Assembly (NCBI GenBank): GCA_027405735.1
Contig: JAPEHQ010000019.1
Coordinates: 129,001 to 193,000 of the forward strand
Reading direction: 5' to 3'
DNA: 64,000 nt
From: Mucor racemosus
Taxonomy: Eukaryota > Mucoromycota > Mucoromycetes > Mucorales > Mucoraceae
This document shows, one piece after another, positions 24,691-37,000 of the stretch. The number at the start of each line of letters is the position of its first letter. The first letter of the stretch is position 1. A program made the translations under genes and the position numbers. The notes below the pieces were generated by a model, which made no database searches, was not told the origin of the DNA, and was given only the letters and a program-made list of their open reading frames with translations.

Positions 24691-26476
24691 ATGCCTAAAA
24701 TTAAACTACCAACACTCAATGGATTAGCTGGAAGTTATGTACTAGATCCTAACATACGTAAATCTCTTCATATTCCACCCAATATTCTGAGATCTGAAGC
24801 ATCAAGCTGGAAAAGTGTGAAATCTGTTGTTGATGACTATTTCCAATCGACAAATAGGCCACGTAACTCTGCCTCGCGTGCTCACGAGGAGATAATAAAC
24901 GCACTAAAAGCTATCAAAGATATGGATTCAGTCAAAAAATTCCACTTACCACTGAAGCAATATGCTTCAAAAATATGTACATTTTTAAAAGACACGGACA
25001 ATAAGGAGGAGTTTAAAGAAATATATAAAAGAAAGTATATGTTACGACAAACGCAAATCACTAGAGAGAATGCAATACAACAAGGCGTCATAACAGGTAA
25101 CATCCTTGCTGAAAATGGGGCCCGGGTCCTTGCAGAGGATCTACAGGTGGGTGAAAGTGCACAAGAAATCGAAGATGAGCTTTCCGAAAGCGAAGAAAAT
25201 ATTTTTGATAATAGTCATGGAAAGGTAAGAGATATTTTAGTAAATATTAGACATAAAAGAGTCGCGTAGAACAACTGGCATGTGTCGGACGCGTTAAGAA
25301 TCCATACGTACGGAGCAAAATTATTACTGACATAACTTGTGTTTAACACACGTCCTACGTTCTACACGGCTTATTATGTCTAGTAATATAATAATAGATG
25401 TCTATTAACATACCTATTTATTTTTTAAAGTCTAAGGAGTATATAACTATCGTGAAGGGAAACTCTATTTTTAAACTTCAAACACCCAGTAAAAACGTCC
25501 CTTCTCCAAACAAGCCAGTGCTACAACGTGACGATATTGAACAACTGGATGAAGTTGTGGATCTATGTGTTGATTTAGATTCGAAGAAAAAATGCCCAAA
25601 GGAGCTTCTGGAGTTGTCGAATTCACTTGTCAACAGCCAAAAGAGATACGAAGCACTTAAAAAATTAAATATTTTTAATTACATCGTGGACTTGCTCAAA
25701 ATCGAAAATTGGAATGAATTTGAAGCAGCCGCAAATAACATTACTCTCAATAATGATGGTGATCATATAATGGCTGATTTTTCAAAAAAGCTCTTGTCAG
25801 AGTTTGCTTTGAACACCGCCCGGCCCTCCCCCTACAACAAAAACGATGAGAGATCTATTTACTGTGAAGTATTCATACCAATGTTCAAATATTTTTCAAT
25901 ATTTACTCAAAAAATTGCATTTTCTTGGTCGGAAAGGCAATGTCCCATACAAACTCTATTTGGATCGTTGACTCTGATTGCAAAAAATCCGGTGTGAATA
26001 GAAAATTACTTGATGGGATTGGTGTTCTTGTGGAAGAAGATGTTAGCTGGCTACTTGTTGAATCCTCGGGATACTTTAAAGATCAGAACTACACACACTC
26101 TATTGAAGATTGTATAAAGAACGTAAAGAATGGCACAGACTCTCTCAAATACATCATGTCAAAATACAAGGAAGCCTCTCTTGAAACCATCAAGAAATTA
26201 AAAGTATTCTCAATCCAAATAATACAAACCAAGATAACCCTGATTTGCTATCAGTTGTCCACCAGTAGAAAATGGAAGGCTTATGAATGTGGTTCTGCCG
26301 AGATACCATTGGTCTGGTCAAAACGAAAGTTTCTTCTTGGTGCCCTTGAAATGTTTGCGTACTTATACCATGAGCTTTTGGAACAGGAAAAAATATATGA
26401 TGATGTTTCAAATGAAGCACTCGGCCTCAAAAACATTGATGGACAAACAAAATTCGCGGCATTGTTTGAAGATTGA
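24691..26476 (+). pseudogene. Lineage-specific fungal protein gene with one frameshift
   Basis: Exon 1 is 24691-25224. A 206-nt GT-AG intron leads in phase to 25431. The frame then breaks once in the A run at 25933-25935: the reading frame moves by one base between FSWSE and AMSHTNSIW, and both sides are clearly coding. The total is about 525 residues. The N-terminal part is charged and helical. The C-terminal part has conserved-looking blocks (VDSDCKKSGVNRKLLDGIG, WLLVESSGYF, YKEASLETIKKLKVF, YECGSAEIPLVW) of a type I associate with expanded families in Mucorales. Acidic residues placed like a PD-(D/E)XK core are suggestive only. The break could be an assembly error in a homopolymer or recent inactivation. 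No function assigned. Confidence 0.6.
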
Positions 26477-27928
26477 TGGAAAATCTTTAGCTTGTACCGT
26501 TTTTTTACTTATATTAATATGTCAACTAAAATAACATAACTTTATTCAACTACTTTATATATCGTAATATCTTGCATCTTTTCCTTCATATGTTAACCTT
26601 TATTAAATATAAAAATATATATCAGAAAAGTAAAGAGGTGTAGCATAACTTTTTTTTTTTTGTTATGTATAAATTTGGACAGTACTTGCTTTTCAACTTA
26701 TAATGTTAAATTAGGGTTTTAAAAATAGCAATATTGTTCCAATAAAGAAGTATATAGTTGGTGTATATAATCGATTTACTAAACTAGAAATTGTTACCAT
26801 TAACATGAAAAGAAGACCTTTTTCTTCTTTTTCCATTCTGAGAGGTCCATCAACATCATCATTAATGCCAGAATAAACAATCATAACTGCTCCTAAGTCC
26901 AGTCGAATATTTACTGACCTATATTTTTTTTTTCAAGTTTTACGTAACCATCGTTAAAATTTTCAATAAGAAAAATGATGATCAGGAAACAAAATACATG
27001 TAACCAGTCCAATAGATAACTAGTAACTTTTATCCATTTTCCTTTTTAAAAGCTTTGGATGGCCTTTGAGGCGGCCAAAACTGCTCGAAATTTAATGCTC
27101 TCCCTTTTTCGAATTGAAGCTACTTTGAGATGTTTTAAGAGCATCTTTAGCTGTGACTCTAAATCATCGAATTCGCAGATCTTTAAATATGGAGTATTAT
27201 AAACGCAAGGTTTTTACTTTATTTTATTTTATTATTGCTTTTACTTCGTAATATCATTTTGAAAAAATGAGTATTGTTGATATGACAATTACTGAATCAG
27301 TTTAACAAAAGAAAGGCAACAAGTCCCAATACTGGTCAGTGCTTGAAGACAAAAAAAAAAAAAAGAAAAAGAAAAGAAAAAAGATGCTCAAACTCTACTG
27401 AGTAGCATGATTACAAAAAAAAATTGAAAAAAAAAATATGAACTGAACTTGAGAACAGCTCATATTGTCAACATAATTGTTCTTTTAGTATTACTAGTGG
27501 TTTGTGATGAAATTGATTTCTATTCTTTTAGAGGTTAAGATTTTCAGCTATTTGAAAGCTCTCTTTCCACTTGTCATTAAATATTCAATCTTAAGTTTAG
27601 CATATTAGTCTAATGTTCAGTGCTTGAGTTCCCACGGAAGCATAGATTTAAATTATAGATGGTTAAACATATAGATATAGATATATTACAATACGCCAAG
27701 ACGCATATTATATATACGCTAAGCTTTATATAATTGTAGAACGTATCTCTTTCTACCAACAAAATACACTCTAACGTCATAACAAGCACTAAAATAAGTA
27801 AGGTATTGAGGACTATATACAACACTTTTTATTAATAATCGCTCCTATGACGACGGAATAGCACTCCAGATAGCATTTTCTACAGTTTCATCTAATGAAG
27901 TGAACTTGATTATGGAATTAAATGTAGA
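26477..27928. other. Gene-free AT-rich stretch
   Basis: No supported gene on either strand. Purine-rich A/G runs lie at about 27350-27440. Nothing else noted. Confidence 0.45.
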
Positions 27929-27945
27929 GCCAAGTACTGTATTCG

Positions 27946-28086
27946 TTCAGATTACCATCTCCCTAACTCAATGAAAATCAAGCTTAGAACAGAACACACC
28001 TGAGACTTATTCTCAGTCAATAGTAACCAGTTCCTTATGGCTCGAGGGGTTATCTATTGATCGATAGTAAGAATTATACAGGCTGT
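27946..28086. repeat. 141-bp module A1
   Basis: First of four 141-bp modules. It contains a short stem CTGAG/CTCAG at about 28012-28028 with a 7-nt loop, and the near-palindrome CTATTGATCGATAG. Confidence 0.75.
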
Positions 28087-28228
28087 ACTTGGATATTCTC
28101 CTATAAATGTATCTCTACCATAAAATTAATAATTGAGTTAGATTGTTTTTTTTAAGCTATTCAAAGCAATCTTAAACTAACCTTGCTACTTTTAATTTCA
28201 AGATTGAAGCGAAGCTACACCACATTTG

Positions 28229-28369
28229 TTCAGATTGCCATCTCCCTAACTCGATGAATACCGAGCTTAGAACAAAATGTACCTGGGGCTTATTTTCGGT
28301 CTATAGTAACCAATTCCTTATGGCTCGTGGGGTTATCTATAGATCGATCATAAGGCTTATACAGACTGT
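28229..28369. repeat. 141-bp module B1
   Basis: Diverged counterpart of A1. The A1 stem positions read CTGGG/TTCGG, which can still pair using G-U wobbles. Confidence 0.75.
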
Positions 28370-28403
28370 GAGCTTGCTCCCATTAAGCCAAGTACTGTAT
28401 TCG

Positions 28404-28544
28404 TTCAGATTACCATCTCCCTAACTCAATGAAAATCAAGCTTAGAACAGAACACACCTGAAACTTATTCTCAGTCAATAGTAACCAGTTCCTTATGGCT
28501 CGAGGGGTTATCTATTGATCGATAGTAAGAATTATACAGGCTGT
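28404..28544. repeat. 141-bp module A2
   Basis: Nearly identical to A1. The stem reads CTGAA/CTCAG, losing the innermost pair. Confidence 0.75.
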
Positions 28545-28687
28545 ACTTGGATATTCTCCTATAAATATATCTCTACCACAAAATTAATAATTGTGTTAGA
28601 TTGTTTTTTTTTAAGCTATTCAAAGCAATCTTAAACTAACCTTACTACTTTTAATTTCAAGATTGAAGCGAAGCTACACCACATTTG

Positions 28688-28828
28688 TTCAGATTGCCAT
28701 CTCCCTAACTCGATGAATACCGAGCTTAGAACAAAATGTACCTGGGGCTTATTTTCAGTCTATAGTAACCAACTCCTTATGGCTCGTGGGGTTATCTATA
28801 GATCGATCATAAGGCTTATACAGACTGT
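28688..28828. repeat. 141-bp module B2
   Basis: Nearly identical to B1. The stem reads CTGGG/TTCAG, pairable with two G-U wobbles. Confidence 0.75.
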
Positions 28829-28871
28829 GTGCTTGCTCCCATTAAGCCAAGTACTGTATTCGTTCAGATAG

Positions 28872-29413
28872 TCATCTCTTTTATTCATTTCTATGTTCAA
28901 AGAATGAATCGCATTTACTACACCTATTCAGATTCCAAGTTATAATAAGAATCGTAAAGAAATTTTTTTTCTACTACTTCGAATGTGTTACCTTAGCTCT
29001 TCTTGCTACACTTTGTTATGAAGGGAAATAAAACACGGTGCTTATCTAAAGCTCCAAGTTCTGACAAAATTAATATAAATAGGTTGATGATGTAGTTACG
29101 ATTTATTTTTACTGTAGCCTACTATTTTTTTTTTATTGGCCCTTTCTCCCTAGTCTAGTTCATATAGTTTTTATTCGTTCAATTACTTCTGTTGCAACAA
29201 TTTCCTAGTGCACATTTCTTTCACAAAGCAAAAATCAAAAGAAAAAAAAAAAAAGAAAAAACCTAAAACCCAAAAACAAATCCTAGTGGTGTCCGGTAAT
29301 GAAGTAGTACTTTTTCGGGAAATGGTTTATCCTTGGGTAAATAGTATTTCTGTGAATATATATAAGCCACCATCGAGTAGTAATAAAAATATTGTGCCTG
29401 AATCATTGTTACT
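28872..29413. other. Spacer between tandem array and zinc-motif pseudogene
   Basis: AT-rich, with an A-rich run at 29238-29262. No gene supported. Confidence 0.4.
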
Positions 29414-29828
29414 TTGCTCCTTATGTCTGACATAACTAAATTTAATAACCAGTTTCCTACTGGTAAAGTGACAGAGACTATTAAAACAGAATACTCCACC
29501 GAGAAAGAAACATTTGTTGGCCATGGCCTTAACATTGGTTGGGCAATGGACACCGTAAACACTTACAAACCTCACGCCAGAAGTGAAAAAAAATAACAAG
29601 AAGGGTTTACATTTGAAAGCTTGAGAGCATGTAAACGACAAACGAGTAACAAAGCGATGCTTAGGTTTAATTAAGTGTATCAGCAAAGAATGTGCTTTTT
29701 ACAATAAAGACCAAAGACCGCCAGTAAGAGAGCGTGACATTATGAAAAGTACTTGTTTCCATTGCGGAAAGCAAACGGAATGGTTGAAGTGTAATCTGCA
29801 AGTAGATTTAATTGATACTATTGTTTAA
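29414..29828 (+). pseudogene. Zinc-motif transposase-like fragment, frameshifted
   Basis: One frame (29414-29596) runs from near ATG 29423 (MSDITKFNN) through STEKETFVGHGLNIGWAMDTV. It breaks in the A8 run at 29587-29594. Coding sense continues in another frame: RVTKRCLGLIKC, then KECAFYNKDQRPPVRERD, then STCFHCGKQTEWLKC, ending at TAA 29826-29828. A TGA at about 29615 is a second lesion. The Cys/His spacing resembles FLYWCH/WRKY-like zinc modules found at the N termini of MULE-type transposases. I read it as a dead transposon gene fragment. Confidence 0.6.
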
Positions 29829-30258
29829 GCATACGGAGCGAGCAAGAAAATTGCTTCAAGTTGTGCTTTCTTGAATTACAGTCCAAAGGGCTTGCTTTCT
29901 AGGGTTTTCTCTTGTAAATTTGACAGTATCTTTTATCAGGCATAGGTAAATAGTTTTGTTTGTTATCAAGAAAGAACCTAAATAGGGCCATGTTGCATTG
30001 TTGTAAGAATAATTCTGGCTTTTGTTTGACCCGAACATAAAGTTCATTTCGAAAAGCAGCAACATTTGGACACAAAAGAAGACAAACGTTTTGAGATTGA
30101 ATTGGCTAGAAATATCCACACTCAATTTAATTTCATAAACTCATTTTCCTGTATCTTTGCTTTGTATTAATAAAGAAAAATACAAGAAAAATGTAAGTGT
30201 TTGATACAACGAAAAGGCCCTTTTACAAAGCTAAATTTTGAAATAGAAATTCTTAGCG

Positions 30259-30372
30259 ATGATTACAGATACCCAACTCACTCTTATTGCCAACTCTCTT
30301 GGCGTAATTACCATGGTTTTGATTGTCGCGTATCACTATATCTCAGTCAATGACAAAAGCAAATCTTCATAA
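30259..30372 (+). CDS. OST4: OST4, oligosaccharyltransferase mini-subunit
   Basis: Encodes 37 residues beginning MITDTQL, then a single hydrophobic helix (about residues 9-27) and a polar tail (YISVNDKSKSS). Length, the MI(S/T)D-QL start, the LGVITMVLIVAYHY helix and a short Lys-containing C terminus match Ost4 from yeast and the longer-tailed animal forms. Ost4 sits in the ER membrane and stabilises Ost3/Ost6 with Stt3 in the N-glycosylation complex. No intron is needed within the reading frame. The gene is short enough to be missed by automatic annotation. A Swp1-like subunit of the same complex lies at 56.7 kb. Confidence 0.9.
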   Translation: MITDTQLTLIANSLGVITMVLIVAYHYISVNDKSKSS

Positions 30373-30469
30373 ACGCAACGACAACAACAATAATAACCCG
30401 TAAATTTAATGTAACAAAAGAATGATTTTACAGCAACAACAAATTCGATTTTTTTTTATTAAATAAAAG

Positions 30470-33115
30470 CTACATTTTTAATTCACGTTTCAACTCTAAA
30501 AACCAACCCACAGCTTCAGTTCTTCTCATATCAGAAATGCCAGACCCGCTAACAGTTTCAAACAAAATCTTCATGGTAGCTTTTTGCATGGCAATTGTTT
30601 CTTGGGATAGAATTAAATTTCTAATTTCATCTAAAATAGAAGGGAAAAAGGGGCCCAAAGATAAAGGTTTGAGTAAATCAATCAGAGCGGTGGTATATTC
30701 ATTACAAAGCACAATGTCCTTTTCATTTTTAAGTGAATGAATCTTTTGTATCAATTGGTTTACTGTTAACCAAGCTAATGCATCATCAAGGCCACAGAGT
30801 GCTTGTATTAATGTATTGAAGCCAAAACGAAATTGATCTAAATTCATTGGCTCGGGAAAGTTCTATCAAAAAGGATTTAGATGAAGAAATATATTGCAAC
30901 TGTGAAAAGAACCTACATCAATCAATATCTTTGCATACACTCCTGCTAATTCTCGAGAAATTGGTTTTTCAGCGATAAAGGCACTAATCACAGCTGTGTG
31001 AGCACTTTCATATAAATCCTTATTTTCAATTCGTTTCCATTTAAGAACAGGATAGATGACAGGTAAAATGTCATTTTCTAATACTTGATCATCTACATTA
31101 TTCATGACTTGTTCAATCAAATCAGTGAAAAAGGTAAGGCGAGACTGTTTGACCATGGACAATAACTCTACAGAAGGTTTGCCATCATGAACAAATTTAG
31201 ATGGAGCTAATATAAAATGTAACATGAGTAATGGGAATCCTCTTGGCAAAAGAAGAAAAAAAAAAAAAAAAAAAAATACTTACCATATTCCTTGAAAGCC
31301 AAAGATAATAATCTATTCAACTCGCATTGATTATCTTCATGTAACAAATAAGCAACAGCATTTGTTAATGTGTCTTGATACGCTTGACGGCCGGCACCTT
31401 CTCCTAAATGCTCGGTAATAAAGTTGAAATTAGCATAAATAGAAATGATGTCTTGAGCGGCATTGGGTACTTGAATTAGACCCTTTCCATCAGGTATATC
31501 AACAGCAACTGCTTTCAAGATGACAGTGAAAGCAAATGTCATGCTCTTGAAAATGGTCCATACAACGTTTTCGAGATCCTTAAAGTTCTTTGTTTCCTCT
31601 TGTGTCATTGACTTGTCTGCTGTATCCATAACATATCGATCCCAATCGAAGAATACATTATAAGAAAAGCCAACTAAACGGTCTAAAATGGATTGCACAA
31701 CATCAGCGGATTGCTTTTTGAGCAAAAGAACCTCAATAATCTTTGCCATGGCTCTTGAAATACGACCAATGTCTTTAAAAAGCGGTTGATTCGTCAATTG
31801 AGTAATTTCGTTGGTAATTGCAGGAGTATTCTGTAATCTGTGAATAAGATCACTGTTATTAAATGTAGAAGGGCTTGTTAATAAACTAGCACTGAGTAAT
31901 TTTAAAAGTGTAGAAATATTTTTCATTTCAAAAATCAATTCCGAAGGGATCTGTATAATACATCTACCAGCAAAAAATGCGATTATGTCTGATATAGATT
32001 TACATTAACCAAATGTTTTTTTTATACCAAACGACAACATACCTTGATTGATGGTAAAATCATTAATATGTTTTGATGAAGTGACCTTGTCAACAGCCAT
32101 ATCCAGTTGAATAATAAATGTTTTTTCGGCATCTTCTCTTAAACCAAGAACTTTTTTGGTCTTTTTACCTTGGTTGAATTGTAGCATACGTCTACATTGA
32201 TTTGCTCTGTTTAGATTGCTTGGTTTACTTTTAATGCAACTACTACTTACACTACACCAGCCAATACAGCTAAACATGTGAAATTCGTGGCCAATGTCTC
32301 TGGCTGATCCTTGACAACATCATTTGCCATATGAACAAGGGTCGTTAAATCAGCTTCAGCACGACTTTGAGGCTTTTCCTGAGATCTCACATCCACAACA
32401 TGTTCAATAGCTGTCATGATAGCACGGGGACCATCTTGTCTCTTTGCAGAAAACTGGATGTGTGCATGTAATAGTTTCTGACATGATTCCACTTCAAAAT
32501 CATTGAGAGCATTTGTTTGAGCCAAAGCATGAGCTACGCCGGCATCTAATGCTTCAGACAGTCCATTTGTTCTTTGATCGTCGTGATTCAATGTATATAA
32601 TTCCAATACTTTTGTCATTCCATCTAATAACGCAATATCTTGACTCTTTCCAATCAGTGATACCCAACCAATCCATGCATCTTTTTGAAGAGTTAAATAA
32701 CGATTGTCTGTTGATAAAAGTAATTCCAGCAAAGTATCCATTACGAGCTTTAATCGTGAATCATCCATTGAATCCAATCGGCGAAGCCAGCTTGAAAATA
32801 AAGCAATGATAGATGCGAGGCCTTCTAATTGCCCTTCAAGCATGAATTTACTTTTGAGAGCAATAAGAGAATCAATGAATTGTGGCGTGAACCATGAAGT
32901 AGGTAAATCATTGCTATACTGTGCAAGTTGCTTCAAATTATTAATGATCTATATAGGAATTATTTCAGCTGAGTAATAGTTTATTGTATTATATTTTTTA
33001 AATATACCTGAGGTGGAGTCAAGGCCAAATGCTGTAAAATGTTGTAATAAGCGTCAGATAAAATCTTTGCCAATTCTTTCAGGTCAGGTTTGTTGTTGGC
33101 TTGCTGTTGTGACAT
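30470..33115 (-). CDS. PEX8: Pex8-like peroxisome biogenesis protein
   Basis: Six exons: 33115-33008, 32948-32251, 32206-32043, 31988-31284, 31239-30917, 30862-30470, giving 796 helical residues. Its C-terminal part resembles fungal Pex8: an ESAHTAVISAF helix, NFPEPMNLDQFRFGFNTLIQAL, DDALAWLTVNQLIQKI, PFFPSILDEIRNLI and a final helix. Pex8 is an intraperoxisomal organiser linking the docking (Pex13/14) and RING (Pex2/10/12) complexes in PTS receptor cycling. The last residues are LKM, close to but not a standard PTS1, which in yeast Pex8 is SKL. Intron 4 is 44 nt, including a 21-T run. The identification is from motif memory; a general HEAT-repeat protein is the alternative. Confidence 0.6.
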
Positions 33116-34081
33116 TTCTAAACAATGGAAGAGGAAACCAGAAAGATTGATTGAGGAAAAAAGTATGAGAAAAAAAGTGTGGAGTTAAGACTTTGTACAT
33201 GACAAATTCAAAAAAGTCGGGCTTATGGAGTCCAAATGTTTGTTTATAATTGGTTTCGTACGACCTGAACATCATATACAGTATACATCAATAAGTGAAA
33301 AGGTAATAATATGATGATAAACTATGTATTTTAATTATATATTAAATAATCTTGGCGCTGTTTATTAGTATAGCTATAATTAGGGACAATTAGTTAATCC
33401 TCCTTTTAGCTAAATACAACCAAATAGTATTCATAGTTGATATTACAATGGCTATAGAATGGCACTGATCGATTTTTATGCTACAAAAAAAAACCTATAC
33501 CTGATCATCAAGGTGTCAGTTATAACATCCCGTCGACAAAAAGTCTTTATACAATCCGGATTTCGAGAATTAACTCTTGAAACATCGTAGAGCATGTGAA
33601 ATAAAACTAAAATAAAGAAAAGCCAACTCCCCTTTCAATAATAAAACATACGTATTCATCTTTTATTTCATCTTCTATGCAGTATTACTGAGAAGACTTG
33701 TTGCTTTTATATGTCTGCAAATTCTAGATATTCATTTCATGCGATTTCCCTTGAAATCTTTCGGTAAAACAAACTTGCACCTGTCATTCGAAGCACAAAA
33801 TGAAGCATAAAAATGGGATTAATCGTTGACTATTCAAAAGCTAAAACGTTTCGGGCAAATGAATAATATAGCTTATGATGTTCTTCTAGTGTTTCAATAG
33901 ATATATTCCACGGGTTAAAGAACACTTTACATCTAAAAGATGAAATGAAAGAGTGTAGGGGTTTCAAAGGTTTGGTATAAATATCATGCCCGGCGGATGT
34001 GTTGTTTTCCCACTCCCTTCTCTCTTTTCTCCCTCTTTTTTTTTTTTTATCTTTATTTGAAGGTAGCATAGCTAGCAATAC
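33116..34081. promoter_or_regulatory. Divergent promoter region, PEX8-like (-) and SIP3-like (+)
   Basis: About 970 bp between two divergent starts. A CT-rich tract (CTCCCTTCTCTCTTTTCTCC, about 34013-34035) followed by a T run lies 30-70 bp before the SIP3-like ATG. It is of the same kind as the tracts before 16676 and 45414. Confidence 0.45.
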
Positions 34082-37000
34082 ATGCAACTTCCAATAGATA
34101 ATCCTCAGTCAACGTTACTGACTTTACATGATGCCATCACTGATTCACCTGTCTATCGGTCCACAACACTTCATTTCGATGACCAATTAGATTTGTTGGA
34201 AAAATGGTTAGAGTCTTTGTCAAAATATATGAAACTTTATGTAAATCAACTGAATAGTAAGTTGAAGGAGGAGAAATGACTTGATAGTTATCAAAAGGAG
34301 CAATAACATAATTATTAAACGTGGTTTATTTGATAGAATTTAACCTGGAAACCAATATATTATGTAAAAAAGTTATTCCGGTCGGTATTGATGATTCCAT
34401 GATAGGTAAGAACAGATTAGAAGGATAAAGATCGATTCATTTATACATATTTTAAATATTAGATCCTAATTTCACTGGTGCTGTTATAAAGAGCTTTTCA
34501 GATGCTTTACAAACTGGCTTAGCCTTTAAAACAAAATTGGTATAGTTTATATAAACGGGTTTCGCATTAATTTTTTTGAGGCTAAGTCTTTTGTTTTTAA
34601 TAGGTGTCTGACCTCGAGGATAATTTCATTCAGCCCCTTCAGTTGTTTGTCAAAACACATTTAAAAGAATTCAAAGATTTTAGAAAGCAACATGAAAAAA
34701 CCTTGGAAAGATACGATGCACAGTTATACAAATACACTGCACAAAGTAAAACCAAAGAAGCTTCCGCTGTAAGAGAAGAAGCATTTAGGTTGTACGAAAC
34801 AAGAAAATCTTATGTACGTATGTCTGGGCAACATGTTGTACGTATTTTGCATTTCCGATCTTTGTTGGAGCATTTCTTGGTTGAAAGGTTTTCATTAGCT
34901 TCATCATTTCATCTTAAAGATTTTGAAGGAGGTTCTGATTCTTGGTCAAAGTTACAATCAAAATTGATTTCTTGGAAACAATGGTTATTAGATGATAAAG
35001 ATACTTGTAATTATCAATTGGATCAGTTACAATCTTCTCGCATCACATTGGAAACAAAGTTTTTAAATGTCGTTCGTCCTGCTCGAGATTTGGAGAAATA
35101 CAGCATCAATACAAATCAAGCTGTGAATAATAGACATTCTTTGGATTATTCATCTGTCATTAATAGTACAAATCAACCAAGTCATAAGTGGGGTTATTTA
35201 TTCGCTAGAGGCCCTAGAAGCTATTGGTTTAGAAAATGGTTCTTTTTATATGATGGTTGTTTTGGTTCTTGTAATGTTAATCCATCAAACAGACGTAAAG
35301 GTACAATTACATTGGGTGAACGTGTTTCGGTATTATTATGTGATATAAAACCGTTGAATGATGTTGATCGAAGATATTGTTTTGAAGTGATGTGCGCACA
35401 CCAGTGAGTGTTATAAATATCTGGATGTTGTATGATAATCTGACATTTATCTTTTGTATATAGACCTCCTTTTATTCTCCAAGCAGAAACAGAAGAGGAT
35501 ATGCGTGAATGGATGGGTGCATTTGAGAAATCAAAAAGACTTATGCTTCAAACTGAACAACTGGATTATAAAAGTGGAATTCCTACTACCATTAATGCAC
35601 CATCGGCCGCTGATACAGAATCCTCATTACTGGATAATTCACCTACTAAAGCCAATTCAGCTGCTTTAATTGCAAAGGCAAAGCCTACAACGATGTTGGA
35701 TGAACTTCCTGCTGTATCAACAAATAGTCCTTTAGTGGACAACGGTTCAGAAAGTCCAACAATCGAGCAAAAACAACAACCTTATCGTCAAACAAAGCCG
35801 TCTATCGTCATGCTGTCCACTTCTCCGGAAAACGATCAACAATCATTAAGTCAATCAACCTCACTTACTCCTTTACTTGTATGGGAAGCCTCACGTGCTT
35901 CGCTTAGTACCTCAGCTTCTTCGCCTACTTCAGTTCCTTCATCTCCTGCGACACAATCATTTTCTGCAGCCGCTTTATCATTAGACGCAGCATTGAATGA
36001 TTCTGATGAGAATATTTCCAATATAACTGCTGGTACAAACGCAGCAAATGGTGGTACTACAAATGGAACAAGCTCTTCATGGGGTATTCCTTGGGCGTTG
36101 GTACCTAGTATGTTTCAAGGTGGAAGCACTGATGATATTTCTAACGAATTACCACCTGCTCCTGGTTCTCCAAATGTGCCGGCAGTAACAGATGCAGACG
36201 GACATCAAATCATTTGGCCCACAAGGGTAGATGATTCAAATGTACCAAAGGTAGAGTTATCAGGATATCCATCCGATTTGGATAATCGCAATAGAGAATT
36301 GAGACATTTGTTTGGTGGTGTAAGTCCAAGCGAAGTTGTATTAACTAGTAAGTAAAATATTTGTATGGCTATTTAGACTTTCTTTCTAAATGCATTGTAG
36401 CTTTTATTGGTTTGTTGAAAAAGAAACCTTCAAATAATCATAGTGGATCTAAAGACTTGCTATTGGAAACGCCTGCATCTCCAACAGTTGCAAATAATCC
36501 AGTTGATTCGTTGGAACAAGAATTCAACAGCCAACTACCTAGTGCTATCAAAGAACCATCATCTTCATATGGATATTCTTACACTGGTCGTGGTTTCATT
36601 ACACAAGAAACCTTTTGGTTTTATAGTTGTGTTTTGATGAATTGTGTCAATACAGTCGCCATTCGTTTGTGTGATATCAAAACAATTCGATTGATTCGTG
36701 ATCCATCAATTGCTAATATTGGTACCAGCTCGAATTTGGCATTAGCGATCGATTTGGCTAGCAGTTCAGGCACCAATGATGCTCAAAGTCCTTTGATCTT
36801 TACAACATTAATGGATGATATTGAAGTCATTGCTGAAAAGTTAAAATTTGCTGTCTCCAATGCTAAAAGCGCCGAGGTAAGAGAAGGTGTTATAACTATA
36901 TTTATCAATGCATTCTAATCATTTGTCGTAGCCTGAATCGCTTCAAACAACGTACGATGTAATTCACAGTTTGTCTGCTGTAGTCAACAAGAGTAAGAGT

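Larger units (their letters stand above)
27929..28871. repeat. 458-bp tandem array, two units plus a partial third
   Basis: The motif GCCAAGTACTGTATTCGTTCAGAT recurs with spacing 458 and 459 bp (about 27929, 28387, 28846), defining two full units and a stub. Each unit holds two related 141-bp modules: A1 27946-28086, B1 28229-28369, A2 28404-28544, B2 28688-28828. A and B share CCATCTCCCTAACTC, AGCTTAGAACA, CCTTATGGCTCG and GGGGTTATCTAT blocks, differ at many other positions, and have equal length. Confidence 0.9.

Noticed and set aside
27946..28828. tRNA or 5S-like genes in the tandem modules
   Set aside because: A weak B-box-like GGCTCGAGGGG exists, but no cloverleaf, A-box spacing or immediate T-run terminator can be built.
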